64,000 nt of DNA from DASVRA01 sp036388855 (GTDB taxonomy: Bacteria > Pseudomonadota > Alphaproteobacteria > Caulobacterales > Caulobacteraceae): positions 41,822 to 105,821 of the forward strand of contig DASVRA010000006.1 of the NCBI GenBank assembly GCA_036388855.1, written 5' to 3'. Below the pieces are notes generated by a model. That model was not told where the DNA came from. It saw only the letters and a list, made by a program, of their open reading frames with translations, and searched no databases. Shown here piece by piece: positions 6,818 to 15,497 of this stretch. A program made the position numbers and the translations under genes. Position 1 is the first letter of the stretch, and the number at the start of each line of letters is the position of its first letter.

Positions 6818-7911
6818 GGCGACCAATCGAAGGCCAGCAGCAAGGTCCGCTGGCGGGGCGAGAAGTTGTCATCCGAGACAATGTAGAAGCGCCAGCCGCC
6901 GCCCGGGCGAGGTGTGGCGGCAACGCCCTCGAAATTGTCCACGGTGAGCGGCGCCGCCAGGCGGGCGAGTTCGATCAGCCCGTGCGGCGCCTCGCACGGC
7001 GCTCGGATGCAGCGCGGCGCCGGCAGCGCGGCGATCACCGCGCGCATCCCGCCGAACAAGCTGAAGGCGCGGTAGACGCCGATCCAGTCGGGGCCGGCGG
7101 CGGCGTCCAGCCCCGTCAGCGAGAACCCGCGCGGCGGCTCGGGCGCCAGGTTCGGGCCAGTCGCGGCCCCGCCCCTGATCGCCCACACCGCCCCCGCCTC
7201 CGAACCGGCGAACATGCCCGAGCCGTCGTGGGTCAGCGCTTCCAGCCCGCCGTTCTCGCTCAGCCCCATCTCCCGCGCCTTGGCGGAGCCGGCCCTGAAC
7301 AGCGCCCGCGCCTTGGTGCCCGCATAGGCGAGCACCCGATGGTCGCGTTCGAACGACACGGCAAAACCGCCGCCCGGCAGCAGGGTGATGTCCTCGGCGT
7401 CGGCCTCCTGCTTTCCCTGCAAAGGCCGCCCGTCCTCGCCGCCGAGCGGCCTCAGCGTCACCTGCTCCACGCCGACGAGCCGGCCGGCTTGGGTCAGCCG
7501 CAGCCTCCCCTGCACCAGGTCGCCCTCGTCGGTGACCGCCACGAACGTCCGCCCGTCCGGCTCCACATCGATGCCGGAGACGCCGTGCAGGCGGCTGGTG
7601 TCGGGAGAGGAGAGCTCGACGCCGCCGGCGTAGGTCAGACGCCCGACGCGGGTCTGGCGCGGGTTTTCGGGGTTGAGCGGAACGGCCTTGGCGATCACGC
7701 GTATGGAGCCGTCCGCCGGGACTACCTGCGCTGCCGCGGGCGCCGAGCCGCCCGCCAGGAGCGCCAGCGCCACCAAGGCTCCCCCGCTTGCGGGGGAGCA
7801 AGGCGCCCGCGATGGCGCCTGAGGGGGTGCGAAAGCCTCCACTCGCCCCTTCCGGCCGCTGCGCGGCCACCTCCCCCACAAGCGGGGCAGGCCTGGAAGA
7901 CGCAAGCTCAT
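6814..7911 (-). CDS. Phytase-like (esterase-like) secreted protein with repeat-derived N-terminus
   Basis: 365 residues. From about residue 60 onward it matches the Phytase-like beta-propeller family (PF13449): AGGVELSSPDTSRLHGVSGIDVEPDGRTFVAVTDEGDL, then EADAEDITLLPGGGFAVSFERDHR and LSENGGLEALTHDGSG, ending in VDNFEGVAATPRPGGGWRFYIVSDDNFSP. A hydrophobic secretion segment (GALVALALLAGGSAPAAAQ) lies at about residues 43-61 instead of at the start. The first 40 residues are encoded by a palindromic intergenic-type repeat. ATG 7911 overlaps the cobT stop (ATGA), and no better in-frame start lies after the repeat except a GTG inside it. Either the repeat has inserted between start and signal core, or initiation is unusual. 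Confidence 0.8.
   Translation of the reverse strand: MSLRLPGLPRLWGRWPRSGRKGRVEAFAPPQAPSRAPCSPASGGALVALALLAGGSAPAAAQVVPADGSIRVIAKAVPLNPENPRQTRVGRLTYAGGVELSSPDTSRLHGVSGIDVEPDGRTFVAVTDEGDLVQGRLRLTQAGRLVGVEQVTLRPLGGEDGRPLQGKQEADAEDITLLPGGGFAVSFERDHRVLAYAGTKARALFRAGSAKAREMGLSENGGLEALTHDGSGMFAGSEAGAVWAIRGGAATGPNLAPEPPRGFSLTGLDAAAGPDWIGVYRAFSLFGGMRAVIAALPAPRCIRAPCEAPHGLIELARLAAPLTVDNFEGVAATPRPGGGWRFYIVSDDNFSPRQRTLLLAFDWSP
7778..7892. repeat. Composite palindromic (REP-like) element inside a coding region
   Basis: Four adjacent dyads: GCTCCCCCGC/GCGGGGGAGC with a TT loop at 7778-7799, GGCGCC...GGCGCC at 7802-7819, GGCCGC-TGC-GCGGCC at 7854-7868, and an imperfect CCTCCCC...GCGGGGCAGG at 7870-7891. 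The outer two are near-copies of each other in inverted orientation. This is the standard layout of the CTCCCCC-GGGGGAG intergenic repeats common in Caulobacterales. Here it codes for residues 6-45 of the phytase-like protein. Confidence 0.75.
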
Positions 7912-9791
7912 GCCGCGGCGCGGGCGCGCCGCCCCGCCGCCCGCTCATACCCGCGCGCCGCCGCCTTCGGCTCCTCCTCGAACAGTTCCGCCAGCTTTTC
8001 CACCATCACCCCGCCCAGCTGCTCCACGTCCACGATGGTGATGGCGCGGCGGTAGTAGCGGGTGACATCGTGACCGATGCCGATGGCCAGCAGCTCCACC
8101 GGCGAGGCGCCTTCGATTTCGGCGATCACCCGGCGCAGGTGGCGTTCGAGGTAGTGGCCGTTGTTGACGCTTAGGGTGGAGTCGTCGACCGGCGCCCCGT
8201 CGCTGATCGCCATCAGGATGCGGCGCTGCTCGGGACGGGCGAGCAGGCGGCCGTGGGCCCAGAGCAGGGCCTCGCCGTCGATGTTCTCTTTGAGCAGGCC
8301 CTCGCGCATCATCAGGCCGAGGTTCTTGCGCGCCCGCCGCCAGGGCTGGTCGGCGGCCTTGTAGACGATGTGGCGCAGGTCGTTCAGCCGACCGGGCTGG
8401 GCGGGCTTGCCCGCCTTGATCCAGTCGTCGCGCGAGGAGCCGCCCTTCCAGGCGCGGGTGGTGAAGCCCAGGATCTCCACCTTCACCCCACAGCGCTCGA
8501 GCGTACGCGCCAGGATGTCGGCGCACACCGCCGCCACCATGATCGGACGCCCGCGCATCGAGCCGGAGTTGTCGAGCAGCAGGGTGACGACGGTGTCGCG
8601 GAAGTCGGTGTCTGTCTCCTCCTTGAACGACAGCGGCGAAGTGGGGTCGATCACCACCCGCGACAGCCGCGCGGCATCGAGCACCCCTTCCTCCAGGTCG
8701 AACACCCATGCGCGGGCCTGCTTGGCCATCAGGCGGCGCTGGAGGCGGTTGGCCAGGCGCGAAACCACGCTGGACAGGGTGGAGAGCTGTTGGTCGAGGT
8801 AGACGCGCAGCCGGTCTAGCTCCTCGGCGTCGCAGAGGTCCTCGGCGTCCACGATCTCGTCGTAGCGGGTGGTGTAGACGCGGTAGGGCTCGCCGCCGCC
8901 GGGGTCCTGGCCCCATTCAGGCCGAGCCGGCTTGGCGCCGTCACCCACCTCCGCCGGCTCGTCCTGCTCGGCACCCGGCTGCATCTCCGACTGCACCGCC
9001 TGGGGCTCGGGCGCCCGGGCCTCGTCGTCGGCGGCCTGGGTCTCCTCCGGCTGGGACTCCTCGGGCCCCTCGCCCTCGTCGGAATCCTCCTCGTCCTCCT
9101 TGCCGCCCTCCGGCTCCTGCTCGTCCCCCTCGTCCTCAGAGGGATCGGGATCCCCGGCGTCGTCGGGCAGGTCGAGGTCCTTGATTATCGCGCGCGAGAT
9201 GCGGGCGAACTCGGTCTGGTCGTCAAGCGCCGCCGCCAGCCGGTCGAGGTCGCGCCCGGCTTTGCCCTCCACCTCCAGCCGGTACTTGTCGACCAGGGCC
9301 TTGGCGCCGTCCGGCGGAGGATCGCCGGTCAGCCGCTCGCGCACCATCAGCGCCAGGATCTCGGCTGTGGGCGCGCTCTGGCGGTCGGCGACGCGGGTGA
9401 GGCCTTTGCGCTCCAGGTCCGCTTCGAGGGCCGCCGTGAGGTTTCCGCGCACGCCACCCAAGGCGTTGGCGCCGATCGCCTCCACCCGAGCCCGCTCGAT
9501 CGCGTCGAACACCGCCGAGGAGTCGGCCGACAGCGGCCGCAGGCGCAGGTGCTTGCCCTCGTCGTGATGCGCGAGGCGCAGCGCCATCTGGTCGGCGAGG
9601 CCCCGCAGCCGCGCCGCCTCCTTCTCGCCGAGGTCGCGCGGCGGGTGGGGCAGCACGGCGCGGTGCCCGATCAGCTGAGGCCCCTCGGCGGAGAACACCA
9701 CCTCCAGGTCCGGCTGCTCGGCCAGCGAGCGGGCCGCATGCGCGATCGCCCGCTTGAATGTTTCGTTCGGGCTCTCGGACTTGGCGGTCAT
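7908..9791 (-). CDS. cobT: Cobaltochelatase subunit CobT
   Basis: 627 residues. With CobN and CobS, CobT inserts cobalt into hydrogenobyrinic acid a,c-diamide in aerobic cobalamin synthesis. The N-terminal domain (NETFKRAIAHAARSLAEQPDLEVVFS) is followed by a long acidic linker around residues 205-290 (DPSEDEGDEQEPEGGKEDEEDSDEGEG) that is characteristic of CobT. The C-terminal VWA domain has the MIDAS motif LLLDNSGSMRGRP near residue 410. The start is ATG 9791. The usual partner cobS is not adjacent: the upstream genes are a protease inhibitor and mnmA. The stop overlaps the next gene by ATGA. Confidence 0.95.
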   Translation of the reverse strand: MTAKSESPNETFKRAIAHAARSLAEQPDLEVVFSAEGPQLIGHRAVLPHPPRDLGEKEAARLRGLADQMALRLAHHDEGKHLRLRPLSADSSAVFDAIERARVEAIGANALGGVRGNLTAALEADLERKGLTRVADRQSAPTAEILALMVRERLTGDPPPDGAKALVDKYRLEVEGKAGRDLDRLAAALDDQTEFARISRAIIKDLDLPDDAGDPDPSEDEGDEQEPEGGKEDEEDSDEGEGPEESQPEETQAADDEARAPEPQAVQSEMQPGAEQDEPAEVGDGAKPARPEWGQDPGGGEPYRVYTTRYDEIVDAEDLCDAEELDRLRVYLDQQLSTLSSVVSRLANRLQRRLMAKQARAWVFDLEEGVLDAARLSRVVIDPTSPLSFKEETDTDFRDTVVTLLLDNSGSMRGRPIMVAAVCADILARTLERCGVKVEILGFTTRAWKGGSSRDDWIKAGKPAQPGRLNDLRHIVYKAADQPWRRARKNLGLMMREGLLKENIDGEALLWAHGRLLARPEQRRILMAISDGAPVDDSTLSVNNGHYLERHLRRVIAEIEGASPVELLAIGIGHDVTRYYRRAITIVDVEQLGGVMVEKLAELFEEEPKAAARGYERAAGRRARAAA

Positions 9792-9809
9792 GCGATGGGG
9801 ATACGGGCG

Positions 9810-10217
9810 TTAGCGCGTCATCGTCCAGACGCCGCCTGTCTTAAGGGCCGACTGACCGCCCGTCTTGAGCAAGGCATCGCCATGGCGGGAGAGGAACATC
9901 ACCGTGCTGCGGTCGGCTTCGGCCAGCGCAATGCCGTCGGTGGAGCCGCGCCAGTTGGTGACTGCCGCCAGCGCCGGCGAAAGCTGGCTGCAGTCCCCGA
10001 GGTCCACTGCGTAGCCGCCGGTCCCGGCAACCGGTGTATCGGTCAGGCGGATGCGGCAGGCGCCGCCGCCTTCCCACCGCAGGGTCCATTCGCCCGCCAT
10101 CTCCGAGGGCTCGATCAGGCGCGGACTGGTCATGGCGGAGCCTCCGGTGGCGAGCGCCAGGGCGGCTAGAGCCGGGCCGATGGCGAGGGTGAGGGCGGAC
10201 AGTTCCCGGCGGGTCAT
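9810..10217 (-). CDS. AprI/Inh family metalloprotease inhibitor
   Basis: A 135-residue secreted protein. The N-terminus MTRRELSALTLAIGPALAALALATGG has a twin arginine and a hydrophobic core, so it is exported, possibly through Tat. The mature part carries GEWTLRWEGGGACRIRLTD, GGYAVDLGDCSQ and WRGSTDGIALAEAD, the lipocalin-like barrel and Cys pair of the Inh family, which blocks serralysin-type zinc proteases in the periplasm. ATG 10217 is chosen because it forms an ATGA overlap with the mnmA stop; a GTG at 10226 would also be in frame. No serralysin is visible in the window. It is coupled to mnmA and followed after 18 bases by cobT. Confidence 0.85.
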   Translation of the reverse strand: MTRRELSALTLAIGPALAALALATGGSAMTSPRLIEPSEMAGEWTLRWEGGGACRIRLTDTPVAGTGGYAVDLGDCSQLSPALAAVTNWRGSTDGIALAEADRSTVMFLSRHGDALLKTGGQSALKTGGVWTMTR

Positions 10218-11416
10218 GCCATGCACTCTACCAAGGAGGATGGCGCGGGCATGGCGGCCTCGGTGGCCGCGATGAAGCCGCCGCCCAACACGCGCGAGCC
10301 CTCGGACCTCGGGTCGTAGAGCACGCAGGCCTGGCCGGGGGAGACGCCTTCCTCCGGCCGGTCGAACGCCACGGCCGGCGCGCCGCGCTGCAACAGGAGA
10401 CGGGCGGGGGCGGGCTCGCGGGTAGAGCGGACGCGCGCCAGCACCGGCTGACCTTCGTGGGCAGCCGCCTCTAGCGTCGGCTGATCGCCCAGCCAGTTGA
10501 TCTCCTTCATCGTCAGGGAGGCGGTGAGCAGCGCCTCGCGCGGGCCGACGATCACCTGGCGCCGCTCGGCGTCGAGGCGCACCACGAACAGCGGCTCGCC
10601 CGTCGCCACTTTAAGCCCCCGCCGCTGGCCCACGGTGTAGCGGCTCACGCCCTCGTGGCGGCCGAGCACACGGCCGTCCAGGTGCACGATATCGCCGGGC
10701 AGCGCTCCGTGTGGGCGCAGCTTGTCCACGATGGTGGTGTAGCGGCCCTCGGGTACGAAGCAGATGTCCTGGCTGTCGGGCTTGTCGGCCACGCTAAGCC
10801 CCATCTCCGCCGCCGCCGTCCGCACCGCGCTCTTGGGCAGGCCTCCCAGGGGGAAACGCAGGAAGCCGAGTTGCTCGCGCGTGGTGGCGAACAGGAACCA
10901 GCTCTGGTCGCGCGTCGGGTCGAGCGCCCGGTGCAGCTCGGGACCGCCCGGCCCCTCCATCCGGCGCACGTAGTGGCCGGTTGCCATCGCTTCGGCGCCT
11001 AGGTCGCGCGCGATGTCGAGCAGGTCGCGGAACTTGACCGTCTGGTTGCAGCGGATGCAGGGGATCGGCGTTTCGCCGCGCAGGTAGGCGTCGGCGAACT
11101 CCTCGACCACCGCCTCGCGGAAGCGGCTCTCGTAGTCGAGCACGTAGTGCGGCACGCCCATGCGCTCGGCGGCGGTGCGGGCGTCGTGGATGTCCTGGCC
11201 GGCGCAGCAGGCGCCCTTTTTGTGGATCGCGGCCCCATGGTCGTAGAGCTGCAGTGTCACGCCCACGACCTCGTAGCCTGCGCGGTGCAGCAGGCCGGCG
11301 GTGACGGTGGAGTCCACCCCGCCCGACATCGCGACCACCACGCGGGCGCCGGTCGGCAGGTTGACGGCGGCGCGGGCCGCCTCCAGCGCGTCCGCGCCCG
11401 TGATGTCTCGCGGCAT
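10214..11416 (-). CDS. mnmA: tRNA-specific 2-thiouridylase MnmA
   Basis: 400 residues. MnmA thiolates U34 of tRNA Lys, Glu and Gln. The PP-loop VAMSGGVDSTVTAGLL is near residue 30. The nucleophile Cys lies in ETPIPCIRCNQTVKF and the second catalytic Cys in DKPDSQDICFVPEG. The C-terminal beta-barrel includes VGQRRGLKVATGEPLFVV. The start is ATG 11416 (MPRDITGADALEAARAAV); the frame continues upstream into Arg-rich sequence with no family similarity. The C-terminus overlaps the inhibitor gene by four bases. Confidence 0.95.
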   Translation of the reverse strand: MPRDITGADALEAARAAVNLPTGARVVVAMSGGVDSTVTAGLLHRAGYEVVGVTLQLYDHGAAIHKKGACCAGQDIHDARTAAERMGVPHYVLDYESRFREAVVEEFADAYLRGETPIPCIRCNQTVKFRDLLDIARDLGAEAMATGHYVRRMEGPGGPELHRALDPTRDQSWFLFATTREQLGFLRFPLGGLPKSAVRTAAAEMGLSVADKPDSQDICFVPEGRYTTIVDKLRPHGALPGDIVHLDGRVLGRHEGVSRYTVGQRRGLKVATGEPLFVVRLDAERRQVIVGPREALLTASLTMKEINWLGDQPTLEAAAHEGQPVLARVRSTREPAPARLLLQRGAPAVAFDRPEEGVSPGQACVLYDPRSEGSRVLGGGFIAATEAAMPAPSSLVECMA

Positions 11417-11496
11417 CGCAGGGGTCCTTCGAGCCGGCAATGTAGCGAGGCGCGCCCCCGATTGCGAGTTGGCTCGCCCGGCGCAAAGATGCGGCC

Positions 11497-12294
11497 ATGA
11501 CCGTGAGTCTGCTCGGCCTGCCGACCGACCGGAACTCCTCCTACCTGCGCGGCCCCGCCAAGGCGCCGGCGGCGATCCGCGCGCTGATGGGCGAGGACAT
11601 GATGGGGCTGACCGCATCCACGGGCGTTGATGTGGGCGATCCGGACGTGCTGCATGACCTCGGCGACCTCGCGCTCGACGACGGCGCGGGCGAGACCGCC
11701 GCGATCTGTGACGGCGCGCGCGGCGCCTACGAATGGGGTCCGGCGCTGCTGCTCGGCGGCGACCATTCGGTGACATACCCGATCCTGAAGGGCTACGCCG
11801 CCTCTGGGCGGGCGCCGCCGCACATCGTCCATTTCGACGCGCACCCGGACCTCTACCCCGACTACGACGGCAACCGCCTCTCCCACGCCTCGCCGTTCGC
11901 CCGGATCATGGAGGAGGAGCTGGCGGCGAGCCTGACCCAGATCGGCGTCCGCGCCTCCAATCCGCTGCTTGACCAGCAGATGCGTCGCTTCGGCGTGCGC
12001 GCCTTCGGTCCCCATGAGTTGGACGAGGCGCGTGAGGCGCTGCCGGACGGCGAAGTCTACGTTTCCTTCGACCTCGACGGCCTGGACCCCGCGTTCGCAC
12101 CGGGCGTGTCGCACCACGAGCCCGGCGGCCTCACCGTGCGTGAGGCGCTGTCGCTGATCTGGGCGATCCCCGGCCGCGTCACCGGCGCCGATCTGGTGGA
12201 ATACAACCCCGACCGCGACATCAACCGCATGACGGCGGCGGTCTGCGTCAAGCTGCTCAAGGAGCTGGCGGCGCGGTTGCACCGGGACGCCTGA
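11497..12294 (+). CDS. Arginase/agmatinase family ureohydrolase
   Basis: 265 residues with the binuclear manganese motifs in order: LLLGGDHSV (about 85), VHFDAHPDLYPDYDG (about 112) and YVSFDLDGLDPAFAPG (about 188). All expected His and Asp ligands are present. The SHASPF motif after the second site is shared with agmatinase and related members. Substrate choice between arginine, agmatine and guanidino acids cannot be read from the sequence. ATG 11497 starts MTVSLLGLPTDRNSSYLRGPAKAP, a typical opening. The 3' end overlaps the convergent PAP2 gene by 38 bases. Confidence 0.9.
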   Translation: MTVSLLGLPTDRNSSYLRGPAKAPAAIRALMGEDMMGLTASTGVDVGDPDVLHDLGDLALDDGAGETAAICDGARGAYEWGPALLLGGDHSVTYPILKGYAASGRAPPHIVHFDAHPDLYPDYDGNRLSHASPFARIMEEELAASLTQIGVRASNPLLDQQMRRFGVRAFGPHELDEAREALPDGEVYVSFDLDGLDPAFAPGVSHHEPGGLTVREALSLIWAIPGRVTGADLVEYNPDRDINRMTAAVCVKLLKELAARLHRDA

Positions 12295-13033
12295 GCCGCT
12301 GCCAGCCCCAGGCCATGAGCCAGCAGGCCATGGCCCAGGCCGCGCCCACGCACCAGCCGGCCAGCACGTCGCTGGCCCAATGCACCCCGAGATAGACCCG
12401 CGTCACGCCGACCAGCAGCGCGATCAGCACCGAGGCGGCCATCACGTAGACCTTCTCCCGCCGCCGCTTGACCAGCCGCGCGGCCACGGTGCCGAGCGTC
12501 AGGAACACCACCGCCGACAGGGTGGCGTGGCCGCTCGGGAAGGAGGTGTTGAGGGTCTGGACTGCGTGGTAGGCCATCGGCGGCCGCTCGCGCCCGAACA
12601 CCGCCTTCAGCCCCTCGCTGATCAGGCTGCCGCCGCCGGCGGCGAGCAGGAGGATCAGGGCGCCGCTCGGCCGGCGCAGCACCAGGAACAGGCCCGCGAC
12701 CAGGATCACGATCAGGGTCAGCACCGTGGTGGACCCGAGCGAGGTAAGGTCCGTGGCGGCTGTCTGGACCCAGTGCGGGCCGAGCGCGTCGTCCGGCCGC
12801 CCGTGCTCACGCAGCGTGTTCAGGACGGCGAAGTCGGCGGCGTGGGTCTCTCCCTCGGCCATCTCCCCGGCGATGCCGGTGAACAGCCACACGCCGCCGG
12901 CCAGGACCAGCAGCGCCGCCGTGGCCCCCACTTCGCGGCGGGCGGCGCCGAGCACGGAGCGGAGGTGAGTGACGAAGCCGGGCCGTTCCATGGAGCGGAA
13001 ACGCGCGAAACCGCGCTTGCTTCCCTTCTCCAT
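12257..13033 (-). CDS. PAP2 family membrane phosphatase
   Basis: 258 residues with about five or six membrane helices. The three phosphatase motifs are complete: KAVFGRERPP, SFPSGHATLSAVV, and RVYLGVHWASDVLAGW, with catalytic His in the second and third. Substrates of such enzymes are lipid phosphates such as undecaprenyl pyrophosphate or phosphatidylglycerol phosphate. The start ATG 13033 lies 8 bases after the yihA stop, so it is the last gene of rpmH-rnpA-yidC-yihA-pap2. An internal ATG (MERPGF) at residue 15 is an alternative start. Confidence 0.88.
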   Translation of the reverse strand: MEKGSKRGFARFRSMERPGFVTHLRSVLGAARREVGATAALLVLAGGVWLFTGIAGEMAEGETHAADFAVLNTLREHGRPDDALGPHWVQTAATDLTSLGSTTVLTLIVILVAGLFLVLRRPSGALILLLAAGGGSLISEGLKAVFGRERPPMAYHAVQTLNTSFPSGHATLSAVVFLTLGTVAARLVKRRREKVYVMAASVLIALLVGVTRVYLGVHWASDVLAGWCVGAAWAMACWLMAWGWQRLRRPGATAPPAP

Positions 13034-13041
13034 GGAAGGTC

Positions 13042-13683
13042 TCAGGAGGCGCAGGCCCTGGCGATTTCAGCGCGAAGGTCTGGAAGGCCCCGGCCCGTCT
13101 CGGCTGAGGTGGCCGCCACGCGCGGAAAGGCGGCGGGGCGTTTGGCCAGAGCCCTGGAGGTTTCGGCGGTGACGGCTTCGAGTTGCGCGGCCGGGCGCAG
13201 CTTGTCGGTCTTGGTGAGGACCACCTGGTAGGAGACCGCAGCCTCGTCGAGCGCGTCCAGGGCTTCGGCGTCGGGCTTCTTCAGGCCGTGGCGGCTGTCA
13301 ATCAGCAGGTAGACGCGTTTGAGGTTGGGGCGGCCGCGCAGGTAGGAACGGCCGAGGTTCTGGAACTGCTTCGTGTCCGTCTTGGAGGCCTTGGCGAAGC
13401 CGTAGCCCGGAAGATCGACCAGGCGGAAGCGGCCGTCCAGCAGGAAGAAGTTCACCTCCCGGGTGCGGCCGGGCTCGTTGGAGGCGCGGGCCAGGCCGTG
13501 GCGGCCGACCAAGGCGTTGATCAAGCTGGATTTACCGACGTTTGAGCGGCCGGCGAAGGCGACCTCGGGCAGCTCGGGCGGGGGCAGCTGGTTGATCTTG
13601 GCCGCGCCCATCAGGAACTCGGCCGGGCGGGCGAACAGCACCCGGGCCTGCTCAAGCTCCTCGTCGGTGAAGACCTCAGCCAC
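13042..13683 (-). CDS. yihA: Ribosome biogenesis GTP-binding protein YihA/YsxC (EngB)
   Basis: 213 residues. GTPase motifs are G1 GRSNVGKSSLINAL (about 45), G2 region EPGRTREVNFF, G3 DLPGYGFAKA, and G4 LTKTDKL; TSAETGRGLPDLR is the G5-like element. EngB helps assemble the large ribosomal subunit. The spacing and the long N-terminal extension (FLMGAAKINQLPPPELPEVAFAGR) match alphaproteobacterial orthologues. The start ATG 13683 overlaps the 3' end of yidC by 8 bases, indicating co-translation. Confidence 0.96.
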   Translation of the reverse strand: MAEVFTDEELEQARVLFARPAEFLMGAAKINQLPPPELPEVAFAGRSNVGKSSLINALVGRHGLARASNEPGRTREVNFFLLDGRFRLVDLPGYGFAKASKTDTKQFQNLGRSYLRGRPNLKRVYLLIDSRHGLKKPDAEALDALDEAAVSYQVVLTKTDKLRPAAQLEAVTAETSRALAKRPAAFPRVAATSAETGRGLPDLRAEIARACAS

Positions 13684-15487
13684 TGGCCGGGGCGGGCTTG
13701 CCGGTGAGGCGCCTGATGATGCCGTCCACGGCGTTGTCCACGCCGAAGCGGCGCATGATCATGTACTGCTGGGCGATGGAGAGCAGGTTGTTCCAGGTCC
13801 AGTAGATCACCAGGCCGGCGGCGAAGGGCGCCAGCATGAAGGTGAACACCAGCGGGAAGAACTGGAAGATGCGCTGCTGGATCGGGTCCATGCCGGTCAT
13901 CGGCGTCATCGACTGCGACAGCCACATGGAAAAGCCCATCAGGATCGGCCAGGCGCCGATGTGCAGCGGGCCGCCCAGCAAGCCGCCCACCATGGGCAGC
14001 AGGGAGGGGTCGAAGGGCAGCAGGCCAAAGATGTTCCAGATGGTGGTGGGGTCGCGGGCGGAGAGATCCCGGATCCAGCCGAAAAAAGGGGCGTGGCGCA
14101 TCTCGATGGTCACCGAAAGCACCTTGTAGAGGGCGAAGAACACCGGGATCTGGATCAGCATCGGCAGGCAGCCCATAAACGGGTTGACCTTTTCCCGCTG
14201 GTACAGAGCCATCATCTCCTGCTGCTGTTTGGCCGGGTCGTCCTTGTGCTTTTTGCGCAGCGCCTCGACCTGGGGCTGCACCTTCTTCATCTTAGTGATG
14301 GATTCGTAACTCTTGTTGGCCGGCCAGAAGAACAGGATCTTCACGCCCACGGTCAGCAGCATGATCGCCAGGCCGAAGTTGCCGATGGCGTGGTAGAAGG
14401 TCATCAGCACGCTGAAGATCGGCCGGGTCAGGAACCAGAACATCCCCCAATCGACCGCGGCGTCGAACTTGGAGATGCCGGCCTGCTCGTACTGGCGCAG
14501 CAGCGGCACGGTCTTGGCCCCGGCGAACAGACGCGCGATGGAGATGACCTGACGGCCCGGCGCGATGGTGCGGTATTGGCCGAGGTAAGCGGCCTCGTAG
14601 ATGTCCACGCCGTTCGACGGCACGACGCGGAAGCTGGCGGCGACGCGTTCCTTCTGGTCGGGGACCACGGCGCCCAACCAATATTTCTCGGTGATGCCGA
14701 ACCAGCCGCCGGTGGAAGGCAGCTGGGTGTTGGCCTGCTTCTTTTTCCAGCCGGAATACTTGAACAGCTTCAGCTTGCCGTCGGCCACGCCGACCGCGCC
14801 CTCGTGCACCACCCCCTGCTTGGCGAGGTCGGCCGGCAGGCCGTGGCGCTGCACCGAGCCGTAGGGGGCGATGGTGACCGGGGCCGCGCCGAGGTTGGCG
14901 ACCGTGTCGATGACGGTGAACATGTAGTTCCGGTCGAGCGCCACCGTGCGGGTGAAGGCGAGGCCGTTCGGAGCGCGGTAGGTCAAGGTCAGCGGCTGCC
15001 CGCTCCGCAGCGCGGCGGGGCCGGCGACGGTCCAGCGGGTGTCGCCACCCGGCAGGCCAGCGACGTTGGCGCCGGTCCAGCCGAACTCGGCGAAATAGGC
15101 GTGGGCGGCGCCGGCGGGGCGGAACAGCTCCACCTGGGGCGAATTCGACGCGTTGGTCTCGCGGTAGCGCTTGAGGAACAGGTCGTCGATGCGGGCTCCG
15201 GTCAGCGACAGCGAGCCGCGCACCTCGGCGCCATTGATGGGCACGCGCGGCGTGGCCGCGGCGGCTTGGGCGCGCGGAGCGGTGAGGCTCTGGCCGGCGG
15301 AGGCGGAAGGCGCGGCCCCGGCGGGAGCGCCCTGGCCGGGCTGCACGGTCTGGGCGGCGGGGGCGCGGGCCTTGGCCTCGGCCTGCTGGCGCTTGGTGAT
15401 CGGCCCCATCACGAAGGTCTGGTAGAGCAGCAGCAGCGCCAGCGCGCAGACGATGAAGATGACCGTGTTCTTGGTGTCGTTGGGCAT
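13676..15487 (-). CDS. yidC: Membrane protein insertase YidC
   Basis: 603 residues, the long Gram-negative form. An N-terminal signal-anchor (TVIFIVCALALLLLYQTFVMGP) is followed by an Ala/Pro-rich linker and a large periplasmic beta-domain (about 80-350). The five-helix insertase core contains FWFLTRPIFSVL, KMKKVQPQVEALRKKHKDD (the cytoplasmic coiled coil), NPFMGCLPMLIQIPVFFALYKVL and FVFTFMLAPFAAGLVIYWTWNNLLSI. The hydrophilic-groove arginine is in the KKVQP..ALR-flanked helix region as in the family. The start is ATG 15487, 10 bases after rnpA. Confidence 0.97.
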   Translation of the reverse strand: MPNDTKNTVIFIVCALALLLLYQTFVMGPITKRQQAEAKARAPAAQTVQPGQGAPAGAAPSASAGQSLTAPRAQAAAATPRVPINGAEVRGSLSLTGARIDDLFLKRYRETNASNSPQVELFRPAGAAHAYFAEFGWTGANVAGLPGGDTRWTVAGPAALRSGQPLTLTYRAPNGLAFTRTVALDRNYMFTVIDTVANLGAAPVTIAPYGSVQRHGLPADLAKQGVVHEGAVGVADGKLKLFKYSGWKKKQANTQLPSTGGWFGITEKYWLGAVVPDQKERVAASFRVVPSNGVDIYEAAYLGQYRTIAPGRQVISIARLFAGAKTVPLLRQYEQAGISKFDAAVDWGMFWFLTRPIFSVLMTFYHAIGNFGLAIMLLTVGVKILFFWPANKSYESITKMKKVQPQVEALRKKHKDDPAKQQQEMMALYQREKVNPFMGCLPMLIQIPVFFALYKVLSVTIEMRHAPFFGWIRDLSARDPTTIWNIFGLLPFDPSLLPMVGGLLGGPLHIGAWPILMGFSMWLSQSMTPMTGMDPIQQRIFQFFPLVFTFMLAPFAAGLVIYWTWNNLLSIAQQYMIMRRFGVDNAVDGIIRRLTGKPAPASG

Positions 15488-15497
15488 CGGGGACGGT

